A stretch of 64,000 bases of DNA, from NCBI RefSeq assembly GCF_900091615.1, contig NZ_FMIA01000002.1, positions 4,092,001 to 4,156,000 of the forward strand, in the 5' to 3' direction. The translations under genes were made by a program, and so were the position numbers. Source of the stretch: Micromonospora yangpuensis. Its GTDB lineage: Bacteria; Actinomycetota; Actinomycetes; Mycobacteriales; Micromonosporaceae. A model generated the notes under the pieces. The model was not told the origin of the DNA, searched no databases, and worked only from the letters and a program-made list of their open reading frames with translations. Below are positions 16,882-25,736 of this stretch, piece after piece (the stretch's first letter is position 1; every line of letters starts with the position of its first letter).

Positions 16882-18576
16882 GTGAGCAAGGCCAGTGCCG
16901 GCACCGCCATCCTGCGTAGGGCGGTCACCCGCAACGGGCGACGCCTCTGGACCGGAACGGCCCTGGCCGGCGTCTACCAGCTCTGCGCGGCCCTGGTGCC
17001 GATCCTCGTCGGCGTCATCGTCGACCGGGGCGTGGCCACCGGAGACCTCTCCGCACTGCTCAGCTGGATCACGGTCCTGGCGTCGGTCTACCTCGTCCTG
17101 GTGGTGACGTACCGCTTCGGCGCGCGACACCTGCAACGGGCCATCGCCGAGGAGGGCCACCAGCTACGGGTCGAGCTGGCGGCGAGGATCCTGGACCCGC
17201 GCGTGCTACGGACCGAGCGGCACACCGGCGACCTGCTCGCGGTCACCACCACCGATGCCGAGTACACCTCCTACCTGCTCGACCACATTCCGCGGATCAC
17301 CAGCGCGCTGGTGGCGGTCGCGGTCAGCGCCGTCGCGCTGCTGCTGATCTCGACGCCGCTCGGGCTGACCGTGCTGATCGCCATCCCGCTCGTGCTGGCG
17401 GTCCTCAACCGCACCGCACCGCTGATCGCCCGACGCGTCAGGGAACAGCAGGACCAGGCAGGTAGGGCCAGCGCGCTCGCCACGGACCTGGTGACCGGGC
17501 TGCGTCCGTTGCGCGGCATCGGCGCCCAGGACGCCGGCGTCGAGCGGTACCGCCGGGTGAACCGCCACGCCCTGGCGGCCACGTTGCGCGCCTCCCGGAC
17601 CCAGAACACCTACCTGGGCGCGTCCACGATGCTGAGCACCCTGCTGGCCGGGGGCATCGCGCTCATGGCGGGCTGGTTCGCGCTCACCGGCCGCATCACG
17701 GTCGGCCAGTTCATCACGGTGATCGGTTCGGCGCAGTTTCTCATCGAACCGTTCGGCGTGCTCGCGGTCGTACCCAGTTGGACCGCCGCCGCCCGCGCGG
17801 CCGCCGACCGGGTCGCCTCCGTCGTCCGGGCCGGGGTGGTCCTGCCCGAAGGTGCCGCCGCACCCGGCGGCAGCGAGTGCGAGCTGCGCCTGGCCGACGT
17901 GACGTACGGTCCTCTGGCCGGTCTGCACCTGGACGTCCACAGCGGAGAGTTCGTCGGTGTGGTGGCTCGCCGGCCGGCGGACGCCGAGGCGCTGGCGCGG
18001 CTGCTGGCGGTACCCGACGCCTACACCGGTGACATCCTGCTCGGCGGCGAACGGCTGGAGGCCGTGGACCGCGGCCGGGCGCGTCGCGTGCTGCACAGCG
18101 AACCGCACCGCTGCGACCTGTTCACCGGCACCCTCGCCTCGAACATCGCCCTCCACGAAGACGACGGTGAACGACTCACCGAGGCCCTGCGCGCCGCGGC
18201 CGCCGACGAGGTGGCACACCAGCATCCGGAGGGCCTGCGCATGCCGGTCACCGAGCGCGGCGCGAACCTCTCCGGCGGCCAACGCCAACGCGTCGCGCTC
18301 GCCCGCGCGCTGCTCGCCAGGCCGCCGCTGCTGGTCCTGCACGAACCGACCACCGCCGTCGACGCGGTCACCGAACGGGCCATCGCCGACGGCATCCGCG
18401 CGCTGCGGCACGGGCCGGGTGCCGGCTACGGCACCCTCGTCATCACCAGCAGCCCGACACTGCTGGCCGCCACCGACCGGGTCGTGTTCATCGGGGACGG
18501 CACCGTCGCCGCCGAGGGCGCCCACGCCGAACTCGTCACGCACCACGACAGCTACCGCCGGGCGGTGCTGCGATGA
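16882..18576 (+). CDS. ABC exporter-fold half-transporter with degenerate ATPase site
   Basis: A 564-residue half-transporter: six membrane spans (about residues 20-300) followed by an ATPase domain. The ATPase domain has lost its own nucleotide site. The Walker A position reads GVVARRPADAEA with no GKS/T. The Q-loop lacks glutamine (HSEPH), Walker B has His for Asp (LLVLHEPT), and the H-loop has Ser (ITSSPT). The signature LSGGQRQR is intact. The GTG at 16882 follows AGGGGG better than the ATG 27 bases upstream, which has no Shine-Dalgarno sequence. It must work with the protein encoded immediately downstream, with which it shares an ATGA overlap. Iron-box control suggests siderophore or metallophore transport, as for IrtAB. 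Confidence 0.85.
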   Translation: MSKASAGTAILRRAVTRNGRRLWTGTALAGVYQLCAALVPILVGVIVDRGVATGDLSALLSWITVLASVYLVLVVTYRFGARHLQRAIAEEGHQLRVELAARILDPRVLRTERHTGDLLAVTTTDAEYTSYLLDHIPRITSALVAVAVSAVALLLISTPLGLTVLIAIPLVLAVLNRTAPLIARRVREQQDQAGRASALATDLVTGLRPLRGIGAQDAGVERYRRVNRHALAATLRASRTQNTYLGASTMLSTLLAGGIALMAGWFALTGRITVGQFITVIGSAQFLIEPFGVLAVVPSWTAAARAAADRVASVVRAGVVLPEGAAAPGGSECELRLADVTYGPLAGLHLDVHSGEFVGVVARRPADAEALARLLAVPDAYTGDILLGGERLEAVDRGRARRVLHSEPHRCDLFTGTLASNIALHEDDGERLTEALRAAAADEVAHQHPEGLRMPVTERGANLSGGQRQRVALARALLARPPLLVLHEPTTAVDAVTERAIADGIRALRHGPGAGYGTLVITSSPTLLAATDRVVFIGDGTVAAEGAHAELVTHHDSYRRAVLR

Positions 18577-20432
18577 CCCACCCGGTCCTGCCCGTGGCCA
18601 GCCCGCGCGAGAGCAGAGCGTGGCTCGGCGCACAACTGCGGGCCCGCCCGGGCGCCACCGGCCTCACCCTGGTCGTCGGGCTGCTCGCCGCGGCCACCGC
18701 GATCGTTCCCGCCTACGCCCTCGGCCTGCTTGTCGACCGGGTCCGGGCCGGTGGCGGCACCGACGCACTCGTGCCGGTCGCCGTGGTCATCGTGGCCGCC
18801 GCGGTCGTGGGCGGCCTGGCCACCGGCCTCAGCGCCCAACTGATCCGCCGGTTGGGCGCGCGGATTCTCGCCGACCTGCGCGAACGTGTCCTGGACACCG
18901 CGCTGCGCCTGCCCGTGGCCGTGCTCGACCGGGCGGGCCGGGGCGACCTGGTCTCGCGGGTCGGCGCGGACGTCAGCGCCATCGACAGGGCCGTCTCCGA
19001 GGTCCTACCCACCATGATCTCGGCAGTGCTGCTGGCGGCGATCAGCCTCGGCACGATCATCGGCATCGACTGGCGGCTCGGGCTGGCCGGCGCGGTCGCC
19101 GTCCCGCTCTACCTGCTCGGGTTACGGTGGTACCTCCCCCAGGCCGCACCGGCATACGCGGCCGAGCGGGTCGCCATCGCGCAGCGGTCGCAGCAGTTCG
19201 TCGAGAGCACGCAGGGCATCCGCACGGTGCACGCCTACCGGTTGGAGGATCGGCACCTCGCCGGCATCACCGCTGCCTCCGCACGCGCCCGGGACATCTC
19301 GACGAGCGTGTTCGCCCTCTACACCCGGTTCGTGGGACGCATCAACGGGGCGGATCTGACCGGGCTCGGCGCGGTGCTGGTGGTGGGGTTCCTGCTCGTC
19401 CGCCAGGGCACCGTCACCCTCGGCGAGGTCTCGGCGGCCGCGCTGCTGCTGCACCGCCTGTTCGGCCCGATCCTCATGCTGATGGTCACCTTCGACAAGG
19501 CCCAGGACGCGGGAGCGAGCCTGGCCCGCCTCGTCGGTGTGCTCCGCACGGATCCCGAACGCCGTACGGGCGGCACCGCGACGTCAGCGCACGACCTCGT
19601 CCTGGCCGGTGTCAGCTTCAGCTACGACGGGGCCACGCCGGTGCTGCGCGACGTCTCCCTGCGGGTCGGGCCGGGCCAGGTGGTCGCGTTGGTCGGCTCC
19701 ACCGGCGCCGGGAAGACCACCGTCGCGTCGATCGCCGCCGGGGTCCTGCGCCCCGGGCACGGCGAGGCCACCCTGGGCGGCGTCCCCGTCACCGAGCTGC
19801 CCGCCCGCACGATCGCCCTGGTCAGTCAGGAGACCCACGTGTTCGCCGGCCCGCTCGGCGAGGACCTGCGGCTGGCCCGCCCGCACGCCACGCCGGAGGA
19901 ACTCACCGCGGCCCTGGCCCGCGTCGGCGCCCTGGCCTGGGCGCTCAACCTCCCCGACGGCCTGGACACCGTGGTCGGCGACGGCGGCCACCGGCTGACC
20001 GCGGCGCAGGCCCAGCAGCTGGCGCTCGCCCGGGTGGTGCTGCTGGACCCGGCGGTCGTGGTGCTCGACGAGGCGACCGCCGAAGCCGGCAGCGCGGGTG
20101 CGCGCGACCTCGAACAGGCGGCCGCCTCGGCGCTGGAGGGGCGCACCGCCCTGGTCGTCGCCCACCGCCTCACCCAGGCCGTGGCCGCGGACCACATCAT
20201 CGTCATGGACCATGGTGAGATAGTCGAGAGTGGCCCGCACGCCGATCTGGTCGGCGCGGACGGAAGCTACGCCCGCCTGTGGGCGGCGTGGACCGCCCGG
20301 GCCACCACCGGCACGCAGCCGATCCGCACCGACGCCACCGCGGGGCCCGCGGTGGGCAGCGGCGACCCGCCGGTGCCGCACCGGCGGCACGTACGGTGGA
20401 CCGGGTCGCCGCTGACCGCTCAGCGGGAGTAG
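18573..20432 (+). CDS. ABC exporter-fold half-transporter, catalytic partner
   Basis: A 619-residue half-transporter with six spans and a C-terminal ATPase. Here the nucleotide site is complete: Walker A VGSTGAGKTT, Q-loop LVSQETHVF, Walker B VVVLDEA with catalytic Glu, and H-loop VVAHRLT. Its signature is degraded to LTAAQ. Together with the partner's LSGGQ it makes one canonical ATP site and one dead site. A Pro/Gly/Thr-rich tail of about 45 residues follows the ATPase and overlaps the 3' end of the convergent S4 gene by 13 bases. Substrate and direction are not decided by sequence; iron regulation suggests siderophore export or IrtAB-like import. Confidence 0.87.
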   Translation: MTHPVLPVASPRESRAWLGAQLRARPGATGLTLVVGLLAAATAIVPAYALGLLVDRVRAGGGTDALVPVAVVIVAAAVVGGLATGLSAQLIRRLGARILADLRERVLDTALRLPVAVLDRAGRGDLVSRVGADVSAIDRAVSEVLPTMISAVLLAAISLGTIIGIDWRLGLAGAVAVPLYLLGLRWYLPQAAPAYAAERVAIAQRSQQFVESTQGIRTVHAYRLEDRHLAGITAASARARDISTSVFALYTRFVGRINGADLTGLGAVLVVGFLLVRQGTVTLGEVSAAALLLHRLFGPILMLMVTFDKAQDAGASLARLVGVLRTDPERRTGGTATSAHDLVLAGVSFSYDGATPVLRDVSLRVGPGQVVALVGSTGAGKTTVASIAAGVLRPGHGEATLGGVPVTELPARTIALVSQETHVFAGPLGEDLRLARPHATPEELTAALARVGALAWALNLPDGLDTVVGDGGHRLTAAQAQQLALARVVLLDPAVVVLDEATAEAGSAGARDLEQAAASALEGRTALVVAHRLTQAVAADHIIVMDHGEIVESGPHADLVGADGSYARLWAAWTARATTGTQPIRTDATAGPAVGSGDPPVPHRRHVRWTGSPLTAQRE

Positions 20433-21028
20433 AACTCCACCACGAGCTGCTCGTCACAGATCACCGGCACCTCGTGCCGGGCGGGCTCGCGCAGCAGCGT
20501 GGCGCGCAGCCCGGTCAGCTCCACCGACAGGTACGGCCGGGGCCGGTCGTCGGCGTGCGCGCCGGTGGCGGCGAGCTGGAACGGTGGCAGGGCGCGGCTG
20601 CGTTCGCGTACCGCGACCACCTGTCCGGGCCGCAGCCGGTACGAGGGCCGGTCGACCTTGCGCCCGTCGACGGTGAAGTGGCCGTGCCCGACGAGCTGGC
20701 GCGCCTGGTAGATGCTGCGGGCCAGCCCGGCCCGGAGCACCACCGCGTCGAGTCGCCGTTCCAGGAGCGCGACCAGCGACTCGCCGGTCTTCCCGGCGCC
20801 CCGGACGGCCTCGTCGAACGTGCGGCGCAGCTGGGCCTCGCTGACGTTGTACTGGTGACGCAGCCGCTGCTTCTCCAGCAGTCGCACCTGGTAGTCGGAG
20901 GTCTTGCGCCGGTTGCGGCCGTGCACGCCCGGCGGGTAGGGACGTCGCTCGAAGTACCGCACGCACTTGCGGGTCAGTGGGATGCCAAGGGCTCGGGAGA
21001 GCCGGACCTTGGGGCGGGGGTGGTTCAC
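20420..21028 (-). CDS. rpsD: Ribosomal protein S4 (uS4), probable iron-box-controlled paralogue
   Basis: A 202-residue S4 with the full N-terminal and S4 RNA-binding domains (RPYPPGVHGR, EKQRLRHQYNVSE, GHGHFTVDGRKVDRPSYR) and the C-terminal PVICDEQLVVEFYSR. S4 organises 16S rRNA folding and the entry of the mRNA channel. It has a single cysteine, so it lacks the four-cysteine cluster of C+ S4 proteins. The GTG at 21028 is preceded by GGAGA. The gene is isolated from the usual rpsM-rpsK-rpoA neighbours. Its promoter (TTAGCC, 17 bases, TAGACC) overlaps the iron box at 21064-21082, so it looks like an alternative copy made under iron limitation. Whether a second rpsD exists cannot be seen here. 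Confidence 0.9.
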   Translation of the reverse strand: MNHPRPKVRLSRALGIPLTRKCVRYFERRPYPPGVHGRNRRKTSDYQVRLLEKQRLRHQYNVSEAQLRRTFDEAVRGAGKTGESLVALLERRLDAVVLRAGLARSIYQARQLVGHGHFTVDGRKVDRPSYRLRPGQVVAVRERSRALPPFQLAATGAHADDRPRPYLSVELTGLRATLLREPARHEVPVICDEQLVVEFYSR

Positions 21029-21063
21029 GTCGACGTCTCCGATCGAATGGTCTAGCCTGCAAC

Positions 21064-21082
21064 TTAGGTAAGGCTAACCTAC
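21064..21082 (+). promoter_or_regulatory. Iron box between S4 and DUF2470 genes
   Basis: TTAGGTAAGGCTAACCTAC is nearly the perfect iron-box palindrome TTAGGTTAGGCTAACCTAA. It lies 36 bases upstream of the S4 start and 18 bases upstream of the DUF2470 gene, so it can control both directions. Confidence 0.85.
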
Positions 21083-21100
21083 GTTGAGGAGTTCGGGATC

Positions 21101-21859
21101 ATGCGACCCAGCCCGGCGGAAATCGTGCGTACGCTCGTCACGGGCCGACTGCCCGCCCTCGCCCACCTGGCCCGCAGCGCCGGCCCGCACCAGGTCCGGC
21201 ACGCCACCGACCCCGACGGCCGGGTGCTGCTGCTGGTGCCGACCCCCGGTGACCTGGCCACGGCGCTCACGCCGCCCCCCGGGGACACCGACGTCGCCAC
21301 CGTCCTCGACGTGCGCGACCTACCGCCCACCACCAGCGCTCCCGCACTCGGCCGGGCCTGGCTCTCCGGCTGGGCCGAACGCCTCGACGGCGACGAGGCA
21401 CGTCAGGCCGCAATGGACTTCGCCGCCACCCAACCGGCCGGCGACCTGCTCGACGTCGGTAACCGGTTCCAGCTACACCGCTTCGAGGTGGCCGAGGCCC
21501 GCTGGGAGCACGCCGGCGCAACCCGCCGGATCGACCCGCAGGCGTACGCGCGGGCCGAGCCCGACCCGCTGCACGCCGTCGAGGCGGAGTTGCTGGCCGA
21601 CCTCACCGACCACCACGCCGAGCAGGTGGCGGGCTACCTGCGCCGGCGGCTGAAGCTCTCCGGCACCGAGTCGCCGCAGGTGCTCCGGATCGACCGGTAC
21701 GGCCTACTCGTCGCGTACGGTCGACCCGGGGCGACCCGACAGACCCGGGTGCGCTTCGCGCGACCCGCCGCCGACGTCGCCGACCTGTCCCGGTTGCTGC
21801 ACCCGATGCTCTGCTCCCAGCAGCCGGCGGCTCCGACGGTGTCGACGACGATCCCGTGA
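21101..21859 (+). CDS. DUF2470 / HugZ-like protein
   Basis: A 252-residue protein with a split-barrel-like N-terminal part and a C-terminal DUF2470 domain (about 165-240, DHHAEQVAGYLRR onward). DUF2470 is found in HugZ-type heme oxygenases and in many iron-regulated actinobacterial proteins of unknown role. GAGGAG lies nine bases before the ATG, and an iron box sits directly upstream. A function in heme or iron handling is likely but unproven. A second protein of the same type is encoded at 41664-42521, also behind an iron box. Confidence 0.75.
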   Translation: MRPSPAEIVRTLVTGRLPALAHLARSAGPHQVRHATDPDGRVLLLVPTPGDLATALTPPPGDTDVATVLDVRDLPPTTSAPALGRAWLSGWAERLDGDEARQAAMDFAATQPAGDLLDVGNRFQLHRFEVAEARWEHAGATRRIDPQAYARAEPDPLHAVEAELLADLTDHHAEQVAGYLRRRLKLSGTESPQVLRIDRYGLLVAYGRPGATRQTRVRFARPAADVADLSRLLHPMLCSQQPAAPTVSTTIP

Positions 21860-21935
21860 TCCAGCGGCACTCGCTCCTCGGTACGGATCGGGCGATGCCG
21901 AATCAGGTGGATCGGGCGATGCCGGACCAGGCGGA

Positions 21936-22583
21936 TCAGCCGCGCAGGTAGGCGAGGACGGCGAGCACGCGGCGGTGCCCATCGGTGACGACCGGTAGGT
22001 CAAGTTTGTTGAAGATGCCGCCGACGTGTTTGTTGACCGCGGCATCGCTGATGTGGAGCGCCGCTCCGATGTGGGCGTTCGATCGTCCCTGCGCCATGAG
22101 GGCCAGGACTTCCTGCTCGCGCGGGCTGAGCCGGGTGAGCGGACTCTGCCGGCGGCGGATGAGCTGGCGGACCACGTCCGGGTCGACGACCGTCTCGCCG
22201 GCCGCCACCTGGTCGACGGCGGTCATGAAGTCGGCGACCGCGCCGATCCGGTCCTTGAGCAGGTATCCCACGCCGGCGCCGTCGTCGGAGTCGAGGAGTT
22301 TGACGGCATAGGACTGTTCCACGTACTGGCTGAGCACGAGCACCGACAGACCGGGGAGCGCCTCGCGCAGCGCCACCGCGGCGCGCAGTCCGTCGTCGGC
22401 ATGCTTGGGCGGCATCCGGACGTCGGTGATCAACAGGTCCGGCGGGTCCTCGTGCACCACTTCCACGACGGCGTCGGCGTCGGCGACCGCGGCGATGGTC
22501 TCGTGGCCGAATCGGCTCAGGATGCCGACGAGGCACTCCCGGAGCAGCGGCGAGTCCTCGGCGACGACTACACGAAGGGGCAC
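21936..22583 (-). CDS. NarL/FixJ-type response regulator
   Basis: A 215-residue two-component regulator: receiver domain (acidic pocket ED near residue 9, phospho-acceptor Asp in LLITDVRMPP, switch LVLSQY, Lys in YLLKDR) and a C-terminal LuxR-type helix-turn-helix (LSPREQEVLALMAQG, NAHIGAALHISDAAVNKHV). I start at the GTG at 22583, which has GGAG five bases upstream, rather than the ATG 36 bases earlier. No histidine kinase is adjacent, so it is an orphan in this window. GRSNAHIG replaces the common GxSNxEIA. Confidence 0.9.
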   Translation of the reverse strand: MPLRVVVAEDSPLLRECLVGILSRFGHETIAAVADADAVVEVVHEDPPDLLITDVRMPPKHADDGLRAAVALREALPGLSVLVLSQYVEQSYAVKLLDSDDGAGVGYLLKDRIGAVADFMTAVDQVAAGETVVDPDVVRQLIRRRQSPLTRLSPREQEVLALMAQGRSNAHIGAALHISDAAVNKHVGGIFNKLDLPVVTDGHRRVLAVLAYLRG

Positions 22584-22805
22584 GGGATCTCCACGCGCGG
22601 TGGCGCGAGCTGAGAGCACACAAACGCGCCATCCGCGCCCTGGCCGATCGGATCGACCAGGAGATGCCGGGGCTACGTAAGGCGCTGTTCTACTCCATCG
22701 CGGTGCGTCGCGGCGGATGACCCGACGGACAACGGCTCGGCGTCGAGCTCTTCGACATCACCGCCGACGCGGCCCCCGTCCCCGGGGCCCGGATGGCGGG
22801 TCACC
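22584..22805. other. Intergenic stretch with a possible short coding remnant
   Basis: No gene is supported here. On the plus strand a frame ending at a TGA near 22720 reads HKRAIRALADRIDQEMPGLRKALF, which looks protein-like, but it has no start codon and no recognisable relative. I treat it as a possible fossil only. Confidence 0.25.
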
Positions 22806-23648
22806 TCAGGATGGCAGGGGCTTCCGCCCGTACCGGATCTCGGTGTCCGGCAGTTGCTCGGCGAAGACGCCGTCGGCAGAGACCTCCCGCAGCAGCTCGC
22901 GCAGGTCCCGCTCGAAGTCCTCCCGCCGCTCGCCGAACAGGTGCGGTGCCATGTCCGACCGTGAGAACACCCAGGCGACGACATCGTCCGCGCTGCGTTC
23001 GACCACCGCACCGGACGCGATGACGAGACGACTCAGATCCGCGAAGCCGGCCCGAGCCAGGATCGCCCGCTCGCCGCCGGGCGTCCCGTTCACCAGGACG
23101 CCCTGCCCGGCACGACGCACCTCACCCAGGTACGCCCTGGTCAGCGCGACGATCCGGTCGTACGGCGGGGCCGGACGCGGCAGCGGAGCCGGATCGGCGC
23201 GGGGCGTCTTCAGGTCACTGAGGTGCACGACCCAACCGCCCGGCTGCAGCATCTCCAGGACGGTCGCCGCGACGCGGTCCCGGTCGGTCCAGTGGAACGA
23301 CTGCGCGAAGACCACCACCTGAAAGGCTCCCAGCCCGCAGGGAAGATCCTCCGCACGGGCCTGCACCCAGGTCACGTTCCGCACACCGAGGGAATCGGCC
23401 CGCCGCCCCGCCTCGACAAGCATCCCCGGATCCGGGTCCACGCCCACCGCCTCGTCGAAGTACCGCGCGAACGGCAGGATCACCGTGCCCGGACCACAGC
23501 CCACATCCAGCAGCCGACCGCGACCGTCCAGCCCGAACGTCTCAGCGAGCCGGTCGGTGTAGCCCGGCGCGTACGGCAACCGCCCCCGGTCGTAGTAGGC
23601 GGCACTACCTCGGAACAGACTCTCATCCCACCGCCAGCCGTCCGGCAT
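22806..23648 (-). CDS. Class I SAM-dependent methyltransferase
   Basis: A 280-residue methyltransferase of the Methyltransf_11/25 type. The SAM-binding motif I LLDVGCGPG lies at about residues 46-54, the acidic motif II in AVGVDPDPGML, and the FAQSFHWTD loop after strand 4 is typical of UbiE-like and trans-aconitate-type methyltransferases. It ends 222 bases from the regulator and starts 30 bases downstream of the mutarotase. The substrate is unknown. Confidence 0.88.
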   Translation of the reverse strand: MPDGWRWDESLFRGSAAYYDRGRLPYAPGYTDRLAETFGLDGRGRLLDVGCGPGTVILPFARYFDEAVGVDPDPGMLVEAGRRADSLGVRNVTWVQARAEDLPCGLGAFQVVVFAQSFHWTDRDRVAATVLEMLQPGGWVVHLSDLKTPRADPAPLPRPAPPYDRIVALTRAYLGEVRRAGQGVLVNGTPGGERAILARAGFADLSRLVIASGAVVERSADDVVAWVFSRSDMAPHLFGERREDFERDLRELLREVSADGVFAEQLPDTEIRYGRKPLPS

Positions 23649-23678
23649 GCTCGGCTCCCGAGACCAATCAACTCTGCG

Positions 23679-24026
23679 TCATGCCGTCCCGCCTTCGCTG
23701 AGATGCCAGACCTCCTGCATCGGCGCCCACCAGTGCCCGGAGTCCGGTTCGGCCAGGGACTGCTGGCACGGATCGGTGAGCTGCCACCACTGGCGCGTCT
23801 GCGGGTCGGCCGCGATCCGGGCCTGGTCGGCGGCGTGGTCGGTGCCGACGTACTCGTAGTAACCGAAGAGCAGGTCGTCGTGCAGGAAGATCGTGTAGTT
23901 GCGGATGTTGGCCGCCCGGAGCGTCTGCTCCACACTCGGCCAGACCTCGGCGTGCAGCCGCAGGTATTCCGCACGCCGTTCCGGGCGTAGCCGGATCACC
24001 GCGCCGTAGCGTTGCATCTTGCTCAC
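23679..24026 (-). CDS. L-rhamnose/L-fucose mutarotase (RhaM family)
   Basis: A 115-residue protein of the RhaM family, which interconverts the alpha and beta anomers of L-rhamnose or L-fucose. It has the ferredoxin-like fold signatures AVIRLRPERRAEYLRLHAEVWP, IRNYTIFLHDDLLFGYYEYVG and a tryptophan-rich C-terminus (TRQWWQLTDPCQQ). The length matches the family (about 105-115). The nearby fucose-type dehydrogenase, hydrolase and GH95 fucosidase favour an L-fucose role, but a kinase fossil of rhamnulokinase type at 27319 leaves L-rhamnose possible. Confidence 0.85.
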   Translation of the reverse strand: MSKMQRYGAVIRLRPERRAEYLRLHAEVWPSVEQTLRAANIRNYTIFLHDDLLFGYYEYVGTDHAADQARIAADPQTRQWWQLTDPCQQSLAEPDSGHWWAPMQEVWHLSEGGTA

Positions 24027-24223
24027 TCCGTCCTGTCACACCGCGAGCCGCGGCACGGCGTCGGATCCGTCGCGGTGCCGCGGGGTCGGGAATCGCACGT
24101 CGAAGATCACTACCGAAGAGATCAGCGCAGTCGCCGTCTGCACCCGGAGGTTCGATCGGTGCCGACCGGCGGCCCGTTGAGGCGTGGTCTGATGTGCGGC
24201 CGGAGCAACGACACCCAGGGCGA

Positions 24224-24234
24224 ACATCAGATGT
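24224..24234. promoter_or_regulatory. Palindrome ACATCAGATGT, candidate FadR-type site
   Basis: A perfect 11-base palindrome about 198 bases upstream of the mutarotase. Its core ATC-N-GAT recurs at 32253, 33128 and 33329 in front of the fucose-pathway genes, which makes it a candidate site for the FadR-type regulator encoded at 32427. Confidence 0.4.
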
Positions 24235-24407
24235 ATTTCTACCCGCACAGCTACGGATAGTCCATAGCTCGTCAAGCAGGACCGCCCCGGGACCTCCGGC
24301 ACCGCGCGTCCCAGCACGTACGTCACATGTATGCGCCCCTGCCGGTCGCCCACCCCACCCCGGACGACGTCGGCACCCCACCGACCTTGGCATGCTTCTC
24401 CTTCACT

Positions 24408-24435
24408 TTGGCATTGATAGTTGTGGATGTATGGT
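24408..24435 (+). promoter_or_regulatory. Candidate promoter of sugar dehydrogenase gene
   Basis: TTGGCA (24408-24413), 16 bases and TATGGT (24430-24435) lie 53 bases upstream of the ATG at 24489 in a locally A/T-rich patch. Confidence 0.4.
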
Positions 24436-24488
24436 GGAGCCGTTTCCGCATCCCGTTTCCACCGCACCCGCTTCGAGGAGCTGAGAAC

Positions 24489-25712
24489 ATGTCGCGCTGG
24501 CGTCGTCATCCAGCCCCCGCACTGGCAGGACTGCTCGTCCTGGTCCTGTCCGCGCTCCTGTTGCCACCGACTTCGGCGGCCGGCACCTCCCCCACCAGGG
24601 CAGCGGTGCCCCTCACCGAGCTGACCGTGGTGTCCGAACAGGTGGCTACCGGTCTCCGGCGTCCCATCGCGCTCACCGGACTGCCGGACGGCCGGATGCT
24701 GATCGCGGAGAAGAACGGCACCGTCCGCGCCTACCATCCCGACACCGGCCTGGCGACCCAGCCGGTGCTCGACCTGACCGCCCGGATCGACACGTCGGGC
24801 AACGAACGTGGCCTCCTCGGCATCACGCCCGCGCCGAACTTCGCGCGGACCGGGATGCTCTACGTCGCCTACACGAGCCTGCCGGCCGGCGCGCTGACCC
24901 TGGCGCGACTGCCGATCGGCGCTCCCGAGCGGCTCCAGGTGCTGCTCACTCAGGAGCACGCCGAGTACAACAACCACAACGGCGGACAGGTGGCGTTCGG
25001 CCGCGACGGCTACCTCTACTGGTCCCTCGGCGACGGCGGCCACACGAACGACCCGTACAAGGCCGGTCAGGACCTCAGTACCCTGCTCGGCAAGATCGTG
25101 CGGATCGACGTCAACCGCAACTGCGGGGCGAAGCCCTACTGCGTACCCGCCAGCAACCCGTTCGTGCAGAAGCGCGGCGCGCGGCCGGAGATCTGGCTCT
25201 ACGGGCTGCGCAATCCGTGGCGGTTCTCCGTCGACCCGGTCGACGGCTCACTGTGGATCGGTGACGTCGGCCAGGGCCTGGTCGAGGAGATCAACCACAT
25301 CCGCCCGTCGCAGGGTGGGGCGAACCTCGGCTGGTCCTGCCGGGAGGGCACGCCGGTGTTCGACCCGGCGCAGTGCCGCCCGGGCGTGGTGTACACCGAC
25401 CCGGTCTTCGAGTACGAACACTTCATGACCGAGAGCTGCTCGGTGACCGGCGGCGTGGTGTACCGCGGGTCCGCCACCCCGGAGGCGCGGGGGACCTACA
25501 TCGCGAGCGACTACTGCTCGACCCTCGCGTTCGCCGTACGCCCCAAACCCACGGGCGGCTACGAGACCGCCACGATCGGCCGCTTCCCCACCCAACCGAC
25601 CGCGATCGACGCCGACGCGCGCGGCGAACTGTACGTGCTCAGCGACCTGCCGGGATGGCTGAGCCGGGTACGGTTCGAGCGCGTCGCTGGCGACGGGGCC
25701 GCGAATCGCTGA
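24489..25712 (+). CDS. Secreted PQQ-type glucose/sorbosone dehydrogenase-like beta-propeller
   Basis: A 407-residue secreted protein. Residues 1-31 form a signal peptide (ALAGLLVLVLSALLLPPTSAAG). The rest is the six-bladed GSDH propeller of soluble PQQ-dependent sugar dehydrogenases and Hedgehog-interacting-type proteins. Motifs include GNERGLLGITPAPNF, EHAEYNNHNGGQVAFGRDGYLYWSLGDGG, LYGLRNPWRFS and GDVGQGLVEEIN. It has five to six cysteines, usual for the exported actinobacterial form. GAGGAG precedes the ATG at 24489. It probably oxidises sugars outside the cell; cofactor use is inferred. Confidence 0.88.
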   Translation: MSRWRRHPAPALAGLLVLVLSALLLPPTSAAGTSPTRAAVPLTELTVVSEQVATGLRRPIALTGLPDGRMLIAEKNGTVRAYHPDTGLATQPVLDLTARIDTSGNERGLLGITPAPNFARTGMLYVAYTSLPAGALTLARLPIGAPERLQVLLTQEHAEYNNHNGGQVAFGRDGYLYWSLGDGGHTNDPYKAGQDLSTLLGKIVRIDVNRNCGAKPYCVPASNPFVQKRGARPEIWLYGLRNPWRFSVDPVDGSLWIGDVGQGLVEEINHIRPSQGGANLGWSCREGTPVFDPAQCRPGVVYTDPVFEYEHFMTESCSVTGGVVYRGSATPEARGTYIASDYCSTLAFAVRPKPTGGYETATIGRFPTQPTAIDADARGELYVLSDLPGWLSRVRFERVAGDGAANR

Positions 25713-25736
25713 ACGGGCCCATCCGCAGTACCCGTC

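Larger units (their letters stand above)
24027..24488. other. Intergenic region upstream of mutarotase and sugar dehydrogenase
   Basis: This 462-base gap holds the upstream regions of two divergent genes. It contains the 11-base palindrome ACATCAGATGT and a promoter-like pair reading right. I see no reading frame with coding character. Confidence 0.5.

Noticed and set aside
22584..22805. Short protein-like frame HKRAIRALADRIDQEMPGLR
   Set aside because: No start codon, no recognisable family, and flanking genes occupy the remaining space; too weak to annotate as a gene.
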